A stretch of DNA of 64,000 nucleotides from Ariolimax columbianus (taxonomy: Eukaryota > Mollusca > Gastropoda > Stylommatophora > Arionidae), in NCBI GenBank assembly GCA_036924085.1, contig JAVGWX010000007.1:100272886-100336885 (forward strand), given 5' to 3'. The notes beneath the pieces are model-generated. The model ran no database searches and was not told where the DNA came from. It was given only the letters and a program-made list of their open reading frames with translations. Both the position numbers and the translations under genes were made by a program. Of this stretch, positions 50,151 to 60,107 are shown in pieces; position 1 is the stretch's first letter, and every line of letters starts with the position of its first letter.

Positions 50151-50628
50151 GATCAATTTGTGAGGGCAACAGGGGGCTGGAATCATATGTATATAATTTG
50201 TGAGGGCAACAGGGTGCTGTAATCATATGTCTATAATTTGTGAGGGCAACAGGGGGCTGGAATCATATGTCTATAATTTGTGAGGGCAACAGGGGGCTGG
50301 AATCATATGTCTATAATTTGTGAGGGCAACAGGGGGCTGGAATCATATGTCTATAATTTGTGAGGGCAACAGGGGGCTGGAATCATATGTCTATAATTTG
50401 TGAGGGCAACAGGGGCTGGAATCATATGTCTATAATTTGTGAGGGCAACAGGGGGCTGGAATCATATGTCTATAATTTGTGAGGGCAACAGTGTGCTGGA
50501 ATCATATGTCTATAATTTGTGAGGGCAACAGGGGGCTGGAATCATATGTCTATAATTTGTGAGGGCAACAGGGGGCTGGAATCATATGTCTATAATTTGT
50601 GAGGGCAACAGGGGGCTTGAAATCAAAG
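50150..50628. repeat. 40-bp minisatellite, about 12 units
   Basis: 'tgagggcaacagggggctgg' recurs every 40 bp from 50,161, and the remainder is 'aatcatatgtctataattt'. Units are almost identical. One is 39 bp through loss of a G. Confidence 0.97.
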
Positions 50629-50814
50629 GTCGATTATCACATAAATAAGTATTTCGCAGTAACCACGGGCACATATATACCAAAAGGAACACTTCTGATG
50701 CGGCCAAATGGTTCGCCATAAACAACAGATAAGACAGAATGAATGACAATCGTAGACGTCAGTTTGAGCACACTATGATTAGGACCAACACATGGTAGCA
50801 CATTGATGAAATGA

Positions 50815-51165
50815 AAGGGAGTGAGAGAAAGAAAAATAGAGATAGAGAGAAAGAGAGAGAAAAAGAGAGAATGAGTTAAATAGAGAAAAAAAGAAGAAAT
50901 ATCAAATTAGTGAAAGAGAACAGAGCGACCGTGAGAGAGAAAAAAAACAATGCTGAGAGAGAGGAAGGTGGGGGGAAGAAGTGACGAAAGCAAAAATTGA
51001 GGGAAAGGAAAAAGAAAGTCAGCGAAAAAGAGATAGTTCAAAAGATATCAACAAGAAAACGAAATAAAAGAGAAAGGGTGTGAAAAAGATGGAGAGAGAA
51101 AGAAAGACATATAGAGAGAGGGAGAAAAAAAAGAGAGGTAATAAAGCGAGAGAGGGATAGATAGA
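50815..51165. other. purine-rich (GA) strand-asymmetric tract
   Basis: About 350 bp of A+G on the plus strand with 'gagagaaagaaaaatagaga'-type words and no fixed period. Confidence 0.85.
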
Positions 51166-51768
51166 GTGAGATTCAGTATTTCAGTCCAGTCAATGAACAG
51201 GTGACTGTCTGAAATCACGGCTAAGGTCAGTCGCGAAGCAATATAATGTCGGCGCTTCCTGCCTGTCGGTGTAAGAAGCTCATATTTGAAATTCATTCAA
51301 TGATCATAATCATCTATTCCAGTGCAGATCGGCACTGAATAGTGCATTAAATTAAAAATTCGTTTCCAGTCGAATAGTACTGTGCAATCAATACGATTGG
51401 CTAGAACACAGAAAGGCCTGGTCATTTATGGCCCCCAAACATGGCATAACTTTGAGTTTCAGTTACGGACTAACCTGGTAGCGGCGTCTTGCGATTGATA
51501 CTTTGATTGTTGCGGATTGTCTGAGTTTTCTGAGCAGAGTATATGCAGGGTGGCATCTGATAAGACCAGACGTGTAAATATCAGCATATGTGTGTCATCC
51601 CAGTGTGACTGCTGTACTTGTTTATATCGTGCCTTGTTGTTTTGCAATACTTGTAATGATTTTATTGATTACTTTATAATTATAGGAAATGTCGGTAAAC
51701 ATATTGAATACAACTATGTGTGTCAAACGTTCATGTGCTATTTTTTTTCCTAACCGGCCAGATACTTA
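51166..51768. other. interval with no supported feature
   Basis: Unique-looking. No domain, RNA or element end recognised. Confidence 0.45.
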
Positions 51769-52028
51769 AAGTACCACATTCAAATCCAAACCAATAGTTA
51801 AAGTACTATATTCAAATACAAATCAATAGTTAAAGTACTATATTCATATCCGGGCCAACAGTTAAAGTACTATATTAAAACCCGGGTCAATAGTTAAAGT
51901 AATATATTAAAATCCGGGTCAATACTTAAAGTATTATATTCATATCCGGGCCAATAGTTCAAGTAATATATTCAAATCCGGGTCAATAGTTAAAGTAATG
52001 TATTCAAATCCGGGCCAATAGTTAAAGT
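51769..52028. repeat. 32-bp minisatellite, left half (split by mariner)
   Basis: About eight units with 'agttaaagtactatattcaa' and 'atccgggccaat', spacing 32 bp (51,797, 51,829, 51,861...). It is interrupted at 52,029 by the mariner element and resumes at about 53,292. Confidence 0.94.
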
Positions 52029-52129
52029 ACAATGGGTGTTCAAGTCAACCCGTGCCTTTGTTTTGCAAGAAAAACTATTTTTTTTTTAAATAGTCCAAGA
52101 GCATTTATTTGTTGATATAATCTCCTGCA

Positions 52130-53128
52130 ACATGTATGCACTTATCCCAGCGATTCAGTAAAGATTAAACGTAGAAAGATGTGTCAGTATGTCTGAACAA
52201 ATTCATGACTGCCTGTTTCACTTCGTCATCAGTGCTGAAATGCTGACCTCCCATGAATTTATTAAGAGACCAAAAACGTGGAAATTGCATGGAGCGAGGT
52301 CTGGGTTGTAAAGTGGATGTGACAATACCTCCAAGTCGAGGTGCTGCAGAAGACACATTGTGGGGTGTGCCGTATTAGGTCGAGCGTTATCTTGCAGGGG
52401 CAGGACGCCATTTGAGGATAACCCAACGTGCACTATCATTCCGAAAATGCAAATGTTTAAGAGTAATAGTGTTCACCGTACCCAAAGAAAGACATACCTT
52501 TTGTGCAATTTCGCGACAGGTTATGAGTAGATTTTCCAGTATAAGGCATTCCACAAACTGGCTAATCACAGGAATGGCTGTCGCAGGTTGAAAGTCACCA
52601 TGGCCGGGATCATCACTCATGGATGTACGGCCTTCCCTAAAACGTTTAAACCATTCAAATATCTTACTGCGGCTGAGTGTCTCATCACGTATTGTGATTG
52701 GCGGCTGAGTGTCTCATCACGTATTGTGATTGGCGGCTGAGTGTCTCATCACTCTATTGTGATTGGCGGCTGAGTGTCTCATCACTCTATTGTGATTGGC
52801 GGCTGAGTGTCTCATCACTCTATTGTGATTGGCGGCTGAGTGTCTCATCACTCTATTGTGATTGGCGGCTGAGTGTCTCCTCACTCTATTGTGATTGGCG
52901 GCTGAGTGTCTCATCACTCTATTGTGATTGGCGGCTGAGTGTCTCATCACTCTATTGTGATTGGCGGCTGAGTGTCTCATCACTCTATTGTGATTGGCGG
53001 CTGAGTGTCTCATCACTCTATTGTGATTGCAGGCTTCTGTCAATTTTCGCAGATTTCCCGCCTTCTTTCTAAAGAAACTTCATCACAATACGCTGTTCCA
53101 TGCAAGCACTAAGCGTTTTATCCGCCAT
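52130..53128 (-). pseudogene. mariner transposase pseudogene
   Basis: Read on the minus strand from ATG at 53,128: MADKTLSA, MEQRIVMKF, a stop, then KEGGKSAKI, followed by an 11-codon tandem expansion and SKIFEWFKRFREG near 52,665-52,628. These are the helix-turn-helix parts of the N-terminal DNA-binding domain. Further on come SDDPG (52,618) and ARWV (about 52,420). Then part of the catalytic domain is missing, including the region of the first catalytic aspartate. DNARPNTAHP (about 52,398) keeps the second aspartate. NPDLAPCNFH (about 52,300) has Asn exactly where the third catalytic aspartate of the DD34D triad belongs. GGQHFSTDDEV (near 52,240) and RWDKC (near 52,155) complete the C-terminus. 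Stops, frameshifts, the deletion and the D-to-N change all make it inactive. Confidence 0.92.
52670..53030. repeat. 33-bp array inside the mariner transposase
   Basis: Eleven nearly identical 33-bp units with 'ggcggctgagtgtctcatca' and 'ctctattgtgatt'. On the minus strand each unit holds the codons of the transposase motif DETLSR plus an in-frame TAG, so the unit is a duplicated piece of transposase coding sequence (11 codons). Plus-strand Trp-Arg-Leu-Ser repeats are artefacts. Confidence 0.96.
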
Positions 53129-53291
53129 TTTTATTTATATGTCACATGACTGACCCATGGCAAGGGGGCCACCTAGCAATAATAATAGACCAAGTGTCTC
53201 TAACTAATTATAGTAGTTCCAGCCCGCTAAAACTCATTCGCATAGAACTAGAAAAAAAATCCCATTTTGGTTTGAACGCCCCTTGTGCTAT

Positions 53292-53560
53292 AATCATATC
53301 AACGCCAATAGTTAAAGTATTTTATTCATAGCCTGATAAATAGTTGAAGTACTCTATTTATAGTATGGCAAATAGTTGAATTACTAAATTCATTTCAACG
53401 CTAATAGTTGAAGTACACTAGTCATATCATAGCAAATAGTTGAAGTACTCTATTTATACCCGGGACAATAGTTAAAATACTCTATTTATACCCGGAACAA
53501 TAGTTAAAGTACTCTATTTATATCCGGACCAATACTGTTAAAGTACTCTATTCCCACGGC
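53292..53560. repeat. 32-bp minisatellite, right half (more degenerate)
   Basis: Continues the array left of the mariner: 'aatagttaaagtattttatt', 'aatagttgaagtactctatt' and similar, about eight diverged units. One further unit is seen at about 53,795-53,830. Confidence 0.88.
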
Positions 53561-54820
53561 TCATAACCCGAAGGTATAGGTTCTGTCCCCAATCACAGCA
53601 CCGCCGTTACCCAGGGGAAGCAAACCAATAGAGAATGCAGGAGGAAGCAGACCCTTACATAAAATCCATGCCGAAGTTGGATGCACTGGACCGACAGGCG
53701 CAAAATAAAAACATAGTGCAACTCCCATCACTTTGAGGAATAGTAAATAAGTCCAAAGCAACAAAACAAAAACAAAATAACCCAAAACAACTCCAGTTTA
53801 ATAGTTAAAGTCCTCTTCATATCCGGTCGAATAAGCAATAACCAGTATGGAGTGTATCCCTAACTGAAATGGTATGGTAAGACAACTGGTGTGGAACTGT
53901 AGGAAACAACCAGAGAAACGGAGCTGGGATGAAAAGAGAAGACGCTTCCGGTAGATAGGAGGCACATAAAGGAAACTAGCTGATCGCGTTACCACGACTC
54001 TTCACAAAACTCCTGGGGTGTAAGAGTAGTAGAGGCATATTTGGAAGACAGCTAGAGACATATTTAAAAGAGTGAAGTTGGACTGGGAAAGGTTTGGAAC
54101 TAATAATTCAGGAGGCTTTGGAAAGATTTGTTAAAGACCCGTGCTTCGCAGGCAACTGAAAGGATACACACTCTGGCATGACGGACAAGAAGACGAATGG
54201 GAATACCTGAGTGTGTTAACAATCGTCTTCCGTAAACTGAGACTGCTTCTAGATCAGCCGTGGTGCCAGATACGTGATACTCATTATGATACAGTTTGTA
54301 TCTCTTGACATGCAATAGAAAGTAGCTTGGAACCCGCGCCTCTTGTTGCCTGGGGTAGGCTGTCTCTCGCTTGATATCATGATTAGAGGCTGCCGACACC
54401 GAGATGAGCCACGGTTTGTCGCTAATGATAACTTAGCGGTCGTGTTTAGGAGATGACAGAAGATTAATCTGGCTCCTCTCGCGATCCGTCTGGCAAATTG
54501 TTGTTGTTCTTGTTCGCGCGTTGAAGGATATCGCTCGGGGTTTTAAGACGCTGAAGATCGCTGTGAACTCACTCATTTGACAATATTCTTGGATCGAGTC
54601 CCAAGGGTGTAGCGCTTCTGCTTCTTTTGGCAATCACCAGCTGGGATAAACATGAGTCCCAGATGCCCAGAGGACAATTTGTGAGCGCCTAAAATATTAT
54701 CGTCTGCCGGATCAGAAGCCTGCATGGAGGTACCCAGCCGTGATGGAGGAGGCGGTTTTTCATCTGAGCCTGGGAGGAGTTTGTGCAGTTCCAGGCTGTA
54801 GTGATTTGTGCCCACTACTT
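53561..54820. other. interval with no supported gene
   Basis: A tRNA 3'-half-like 'ggctcataacccgaaggtat' with 'aggttctgtccc' at 53,560-53,592 could be a decayed SINE head. No coding domain recognised elsewhere. Confidence 0.4.
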
Positions 54821-54990
54821 AATATCATAGAGTGATACAAATGTTATAAAACTGTGATACATTTGTTACTAGAAGGAGAGAAACACTTAATACTAGAAAG
54901 TATTGTATTTGATATAAGAAAGTGATACATTTTATTCCATAAAAGTGATACATTTGTTACCAGAGAGCGGTTTACTTAATATCAGATAAT
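54821..54990. repeat. degenerate repeats of 'gtgatacatttgttac'
   Basis: Four loosely spaced copies of 'gtgatacatttgtta' or 'gtgatacattttatt' in about 170 bp. An old or imperfect array. Confidence 0.55.
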
Positions 54991-55779
54991 GGAACATTTG
55001 ACAAATGGTAGTGCTGCTTTTGGAAGGCGGTTATCTGTCACTGGTAGGAAATCAATTAAGCCACAAAAAGCAAAGTCTATTGTGGTGTGTCGATAGCTAT
55101 TCTTCAATACGCATGCGAAACATGGACAGTCTGTAGTTGACATTTCAATTAAAATAAACATTTCCACTGGTGCAGTCTCCGCAGGCTGCTCTGAATCAAC
55201 TCGTAGGATAGAGCACCAAACTTTGACACACATAACAGAGCTAGGCTCTCTGGCATCCACAATGTGCTGCAGATATCTCAGATCACATGACCTAGGCATG
55301 TGTTGGTATACCCGCTGAGTGCATCTGTTGGGAGCTGGTGTATGTCTAGCTCAAGACAGCCAAGCTCTTGTTAGAAGGGCACAGGAAACAAAACAAAAAC
55401 TACAAAAGCCTCTCTGGACAGTTTTCAAATTAATGTCGCCGCCTGGGCGCTACTTGTTCCGAACCGCCCAGCCTAGCGCACTGCCATCACACACGATGTT
55501 TGCATCAGCAATGAGATACACATCGAGGTGGGCAGGAAAAGCAAGCTGCACAAAAGGACAAAATACAAAACGGCCCAATTACTTTCTCTGTTCATGTGTG
55601 CCTCTTGTGTACTAACATTTGTCAGGCTAGAATAGGACTGAACAGTTAAATGAGGTCACATCTTGATAAAAATGTCTGTCGCCATCTTGGCATGTGACTG
55701 ACAAATAGTATTATTCGACGCAAACAGACATTCATATGTGTTGCAAATATCATATACAAATTGTCAATAATTTTTCTGT
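54991..55779. other. interval with no supported gene
   Basis: A minus frame (54,982-55,299) and a plus frame (55,319-55,615) have mixed composition but no recognised domain and no clear exon signals. Confidence 0.4.
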
Positions 55780-55891
55780 TACTTTTGATGTTTAAGTATT
55801 GTTATAAGGGAACTCTGAATGTTTAAGTATTGTTATGAAGACATTCTGAATGTTTATGTATTATCAAATGAAGATTATGAATGTTTAGGTA

Positions 55892-56384
55892 GGATCAAGA
55901 CGCCGAGCAGTGCATGAGCTGTATCGATGAGCGACCCAGAGCTGACTGCTAGCGTCAGGGCCAGCGACGCAGAGCTGACTGCTAGCGTCAGGGCTAGCGA
56001 CCCAGAGCTGACTGCTAGCGTCAGGGCCAGCGACCCAGAGCTGACTGCTAGCGTCAGGGCCAACGACCCAGAGCTGACTGCTAGCGTCAGGGCCAGCGAC
56101 CCAGAGCTGTCATGACCCTTCTACACCTCCACGCGGTGATCCTGGATACCAGGCTGCAACAGAGCAGACTGGCTAAGAAGAAGGGATCGAAGAGGGACGG
56201 CTAACCCTGTACTCAAATATGCCTGCTGGTCTGATGTGTCGGACCAAAAGATTCAAATATCGCAGCCAAGCTGTAAATTACGACACAACGCATTCCGTTT
56301 TCCGCGAAATAATCCTGCTACTTGCAAAGCCCCTCTTAGGGCTCGGTAGAGGAGAGATTGAGAATGATAGAAGAAGAAGAAGAA
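55892..56384 (+). mobile_element. retroposon family R, copy 4, with internal 33-bp expansion
   Basis: Starts 'ggatcaagacgccgagcag', contains 'ctacacctccacgcggtgat', 'gatgtgtcggacc' and 'aaattacgacacaacgcatt', and ends 'gagattgagaatgatagaag' with a (GAA)n tail. Flanks 'gaatgtttaggta' (55,879-55,891) and 'gaatgtttaagta' (56,385-56,397) look like a 13-bp target-site duplication with one mismatch, but since they are also units of the host array the duplication cannot be separated from the array. Confidence 0.87.
55933..56110. repeat. 33-bp array formed inside retroposon copy 4
   Basis: Five to six units with 'agctgactgctagcgtcagg' and 'gccagcgacccag'. In copy 1 the segment is single and is flanked by two 'agctg' words 33 bp apart, which would suffice to seed the duplication. 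Confidence 0.95.
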
Positions 56385-56450
56385 GAATGTTTAAGTATTG
56401 CCAGAAGTACGTTCTGAATGTTGATGTATTGTCGTAAAGATATTGTTTAA

Positions 56451-57104
56451 GTAGATGAATAGATCAACATATGGCACAGAGTTGTGTAATGCGGAATGTC
56501 TTTTCGGTATGTCAGTCTCTGATGTTTTACTGAACAAGAACGAAGAAGTTCATTGCCTCTTTTATCTGCGCCGTTTCTTGGTTCAATGAATAGGCGGAGT
56601 CTACAAGAACAGCAAAGATAAACATCAACGCTCCAAGAAGGGTGGCTTTAATTGTCTGTAGCTGCATCTTGTTCCGGCATCTGTCATGCGTTTTAATACG
56701 GGTGTTTGTTCCTGGGTCACACAGTCGACGACATATCGTTGTGTCAAAGAGGATAATTGTTCAAATCAGAGGACAAATCTGCCTCAGAAATCTGGAACAA
56801 ACAAAACAAAACAATACACTCATCAGTGTTAGATTTCTGGCGGAATAACGATCGCTTCTGGCCAGAACTCTCTAGTCGGGAAGTTTTTAATGTTAAGTGT
56901 TAGATTCTTGAATTCTGGTTCGTAACGATGCTCTGTTATTCCGGTAGCGACCCATAAAAGCTTCCAGCCCTGAGGTCAGTCGGGACCTATTCAACCGCTG
57001 TCCTAATTTCGCACTCTTCCCAAGGCTCACAAAGGCTGAGCAAGTCTGTACACTAAATATCATTGACCTGGCTCGCGCTGGCGTGTGGTTGATTGTGTGC
57101 GTGT
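56451..57104. other. interval with no supported feature
   Basis: Unique-looking. Nothing recognised. Confidence 0.45.
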
Positions 57105-57365
57105 GCGTGTAGATGAGTGAATGAGGGTGTATATGTGTATGTGAGTGTGGGTGTAGATGAGTGTATGAGGGTGTATGAGTGTGTGTGAGTGTAGATGAGT
57201 GAATGAGGGTGTATGAGTGTGTGTGAGTGTGAGTGTAGATGAGTGAATGAGGGTGTATGAGTGTGTGTGAGTGTGAGTGTAGATGAGTGAATGAGGGTGT
57301 ATGAGTGTGTGTGAGTGTGGGTGTAGATGAGTGTATGAGGGTGTATGAGTGTGTGTGAGTGTTTT
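57105..57365. repeat. GT-rich 44-bp tandem repeat (one 38-bp unit)
   Basis: 'gtagatgagtgaatgagggt' recurs at 57,109, 57,153, 57,191, 57,235, 57,279 and 57,323. The rest is 'gtatgagtgtgtgtgagtgt'. Confidence 0.93.
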
Positions 57366-57824
57366 CTCTCACAACCCGCATCTCTAACCACATCTGATTG
57401 TAGGCCTCGCATCAATGTCTGGTCTTAACAAGCTAAAACATGTCCACAAAACCGACTGTCAGATGTGTCACAAGCACGACTTTGCTGCAAGCAGTCTAAG
57501 TAACGAGTCCCAGAATGTCTGTATTAGTAAACTGGAGTCATGTGTGCTGCTTACATGTCTTTGCTAGATGTGGTTTTCACACACACACACAAACACACAC
57601 ACACACACACACGCACGCCACGCAAATTGGTTTGACCTAATGTAGCACGGCACACACATACGCACGCATGCACACACACATACACATATATACGTATTCA
57701 TATGTGTGTGTATATATGTATGCCGTATAATGTACATAATTATAGTATGTATATATCTGTATAGGAATGTGCAGAAACAGAAGCAGGTGTGTGTCTGCAT
57801 ATTTATATATGAGCATATGGCAAG
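57366..57824. repeat. interval with CA microsatellites
   Basis: (CA)n at about 57,577-57,612 and CA-rich 'cacgcatgcacacacacata' at about 57,650-57,690. The remainder has no recognised feature. Confidence 0.7.
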
Positions 57825-58015
57825 TGTAGCGGTAGAGCACTCGCTTTTCACGGAAGGTTACGGAGTTTAGCTCCCGCAACAGGCACGCTCCAGAAGACCA
57901 AACGAGGAAGGGAACTGTCCACCCCACCTGACATAATCTGTGCCTGAGTAAATTGAAATCGTGAACATGTAATTTCCGAGCCGGGGCTAAGTGCACACAA
58001 GGATATCTTATACCG
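57825..58015 (+). mobile_element. tRNA-derived SINE
   Basis: The head at 57,828-57,895 is clearly tRNA-like: 'gcaagtgtagcggtagagca' (A box region), 'ctcgcttttcacgg' (anticodon arm), 'ggagtttagctcccgc' (degenerate B box) and a terminal 'aggcacg'. The body continues through 'gggaactgtccaccccacct' to about 58,015. The anticodon arm resembles tRNA-Glu, but the parent tRNA is uncertain. Confidence 0.6.
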
Positions 58016-58029
58016 TTACTTTATATACG

Positions 58030-58098
58030 CATATTATTATATGAAAATTTATATATATACAGTAATGTGCACATAATTATGCACATTAAATAACGTGC

Positions 58099-58133
<35 letters not shown>

Positions 58134-58360
58134 ACATCGAATAATATACACATATTATTGTACATAACATAATGTACATATAATATTGTACACATAATAA
58201 TATACACAGATTGTTTTGCACACCGTATATTGTACATATGATAATGTACATAAAGTAATGTACACATATTATTGTACATCAAACAATGTTTTTAGAATAT
58301 TGCACATCGAATAATATGCACATAATATTGTACAAAGAATAATGTATTGAGAATAAAATA
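58030..58360. repeat. AT-rich repeat region with (TA)n
   Basis: (TA)n at about 58,098-58,130. On both sides 12-20-bp variants of 'ataatgtacataatattgta' recur irregularly. Confidence 0.85.
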
Positions 58361-58671
58361 CTTAGAAATGTATTCTTCCCCAGCGGTACCGAACTTTCGA
58401 TTGATGTCCCCAGGGACCGATGTATAGGTAGGTCGTCTATAAGAAGTGGGGAGCTCAATGAAACCTACTACATGCCAGGTCTGCTGTCGAACTGAGCGCT
58501 GAGCGATTTCAACCTAGTACGTTTGATTGGTAAAACTAGCTCAGAACCCGTTGGCCACACGCTCGCCCATGTAGTGTTAGCTGCATCTGAGTGGTTGGTA
58601 AGTCTAGAGAATTGATTTGGCAGCGATGCTGATACACAACAGAAGTAAGGGTTAGAGACTAAACAGGAGAC
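58361..58671. other. interval with no supported feature
   Basis: Short unique-looking stretch. Nothing recognised. Confidence 0.45.
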
Positions 58672-58812
58672 AAGCGACACACAGAAATGTGAAATGAGAT
58701 AAACCGTGACATGTACAACACACGGAAATGTGACATGAGATAAAACGTGATATGTACAATACAAAGAAATGTGACATGATATAAACCGGGACATGTTACA
58801 ATACACAGAAAC
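58672..58812. repeat. 39-41-bp tandem repeat, about 3.5 units
   Basis: Unit contains 'gaaatgtgacatgagataaa' and 'acatgtacaatacac', with small length differences. Confidence 0.88.
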
Positions 58813-58883
58813 CTGACCTTTGCTGGACTACTATAAATAAAGCACACTTATACCTGGCCGGAAAGAGTTGACGTTGAATCCAC

Positions 58884-58967
58884 GAAACTGGTTTATGACT
58901 TATGATAGAGTTGGTTATCTTCTAGGAAACTGGTCTATGACTTATGATGGAGTTGGTTTGAATCCTC
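58884..58967. repeat. 42-bp tandem duplication, 2 units
   Basis: 'gaaactggtttatgacttat' at 58,884 and 'gaaactggtctatgacttat' at 58,926. Confidence 0.85.
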
Positions 58968-59414
58968 CTCCCTGTATTCATTCCAGTAGGAGCATCCTAC
59001 CTTCCCGTACGTCTGCACTGAAGCATGTACACGCTTTCACCGAGCCTGTGATACTTGGTTTTACCAGATGGGATTCCCAGCTCAGATAAAAACCTTACCT
59101 GATACACCATGCCTCGTTAAAGAATGCAGTGGGTCTGTTCCGTGCTTCCTGCTACAAGCGAGGAGATCGAGGGTACTGGAAGTGGGCCATGACACGAAAG
59201 CAAATTGATATTGACATAGGAGACAAAATAAGACAATTTTGTTTCCAAGAAAGATAGCTAACATGAGACGATCTGAGAAAATATATCGCTGTTTTATAGC
59301 ATCGCAACGTGTGCACGCACGTTGTCAATGTACGGTATATTTCGTTCTTTCTTCTGCACATTCTATGTGTGGCAGATGACTTTGCTGCCACGTGACTAGC
59401 AGGTGACCCTCCGC
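58968..59414. other. interval with no supported feature
   Basis: The left part has a B-box-like 'gttggtttgaatcctcc' (about 58,953-58,969) that may be a SINE scrap. Nothing else recognised. Confidence 0.4.
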
Positions 59415-59426
59415 CATTGCTGGTCT

Positions 59427-59588
59427 TCTACTTCTTCTGCGTTCGTTCTCAATCTCCCGCTACCAAGTCCTGAACAGGGCCTTGCAAGTAGCAGAATGTA
59501 GTCCGGAGAACGGAATGCGTTGTGTCGCTAGTTTACAGTTTGTCTTTGATATTTGCACCTTTCGGTCCGACACATCCATCTTCGGCAG
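59427..59588 (-). mobile_element. retroposon family R, copy 5, 5'-truncated, perfect 12-bp duplication
   Basis: Reverse orientation. A short GAA tail ('tctacttcttctgcgttcgt') is followed by 'ctcaatctcccgctaccaag', 'gtccggagaacggaatgcgt' and 'cggtccgacacatcc', and the element stops at about 59,588, lacking the 5' half present in other copies. Both flanks carry 'cattgctggtct' (59,415-59,426 and 59,589-59,600), an exact 12-bp target-site duplication. Five-prime truncation with an intact tail and duplication is the signature of target-primed reverse transcription. Confidence 0.92.
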
Positions 59589-59600
59589 CATTGCTGGTCT

Positions 59601-59789
59601 AATATGATGTGTCAAATGGTGGTGTTCTTTAGATTAACCCAGGTCGTTTAATCAGGACGTCACACTGAGGTCTCATAACACATAGTATTATCAAGTTGAA
59701 ATCTGTAACTCTGTATGTGGGACACATGTTGATACACTACATGTTTGGCTATATCCGAGTGGAACCTTGACAGGACACAAAAGTACTAA
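59601..59789. other. short unassigned interval
   Basis: No feature recognised. Confidence 0.45.
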
Positions 59790-59957
59790 TTAGGCACATA
59801 TAGTACCACTTAGGCCCACCTAGTACCACTTAGGCCCACCTAGTACCACTTAGGCCCACCTAGTACCACTTAGGCCCACCTAGTACCAATTAGGCCCACC
59901 TAGTACCAATTAGGCCCACCTAGTACCACTTAGGCCCACCTAGTACCACTTAGGCTC
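59790..59957. repeat. 20-bp tandem repeat, about 8 units
   Basis: Unit 'tagtaccacttaggcccacc', almost exact. Two units have 'ccaatt' for 'ccactt'. Confidence 0.96.
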
Positions 59958-60107
59958 ACCAACTTCATCCCTAATCAAGAATAAAAAAGGAACCGCAATG
60001 GAGGAGTTGAGGTTTTCGGGGCCGCACGGCTCAAGTGGGGAGATATGATTTTTACGGGGTAGATGTGGTTCCTGAGTTGCGAGCTCATACTTGGGAGATG
60101 GGGATGG

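Larger units (their letters stand above)
52029..53288 (-). mobile_element. dead mariner-family DNA transposon
   Basis: The ends carry matching inverted sequences: 'acaatgggtgttcaa' at the left and, on the minus strand, 'acaaggggcgttcaa' at the right (13 of 15 agree), both next to TA, the mariner target. A degenerate transposase lies between them on the minus strand. The element is inserted in a 32-bp minisatellite, and both its flanks are units of that array. About 1.26 kb in total, of which about 363 bp is an internal tandem expansion, so real element sequence is only about 0.9 kb. Confidence 0.9.
55780..56450. repeat. 31-bp repeat split by retroposon copy 4
   Basis: 'gaatgtttaagtattgttat'-type units are seen at 55,780-55,891 (about 3.5 units) and again at 56,385-56,450 (about 2 units), with the retroposon between them. 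Confidence 0.75.

Noticed and set aside
54982..55299. 105-codon minus frame with several cysteines
   Set aside because: Composition is plausible, but there is no recognised domain, no splice support and no neighbouring exon.
57825..57895. Functional tRNA gene
   Set aside because: The stems are mismatched and the B box is degenerate, and a SINE body follows. Better read as a SINE head.
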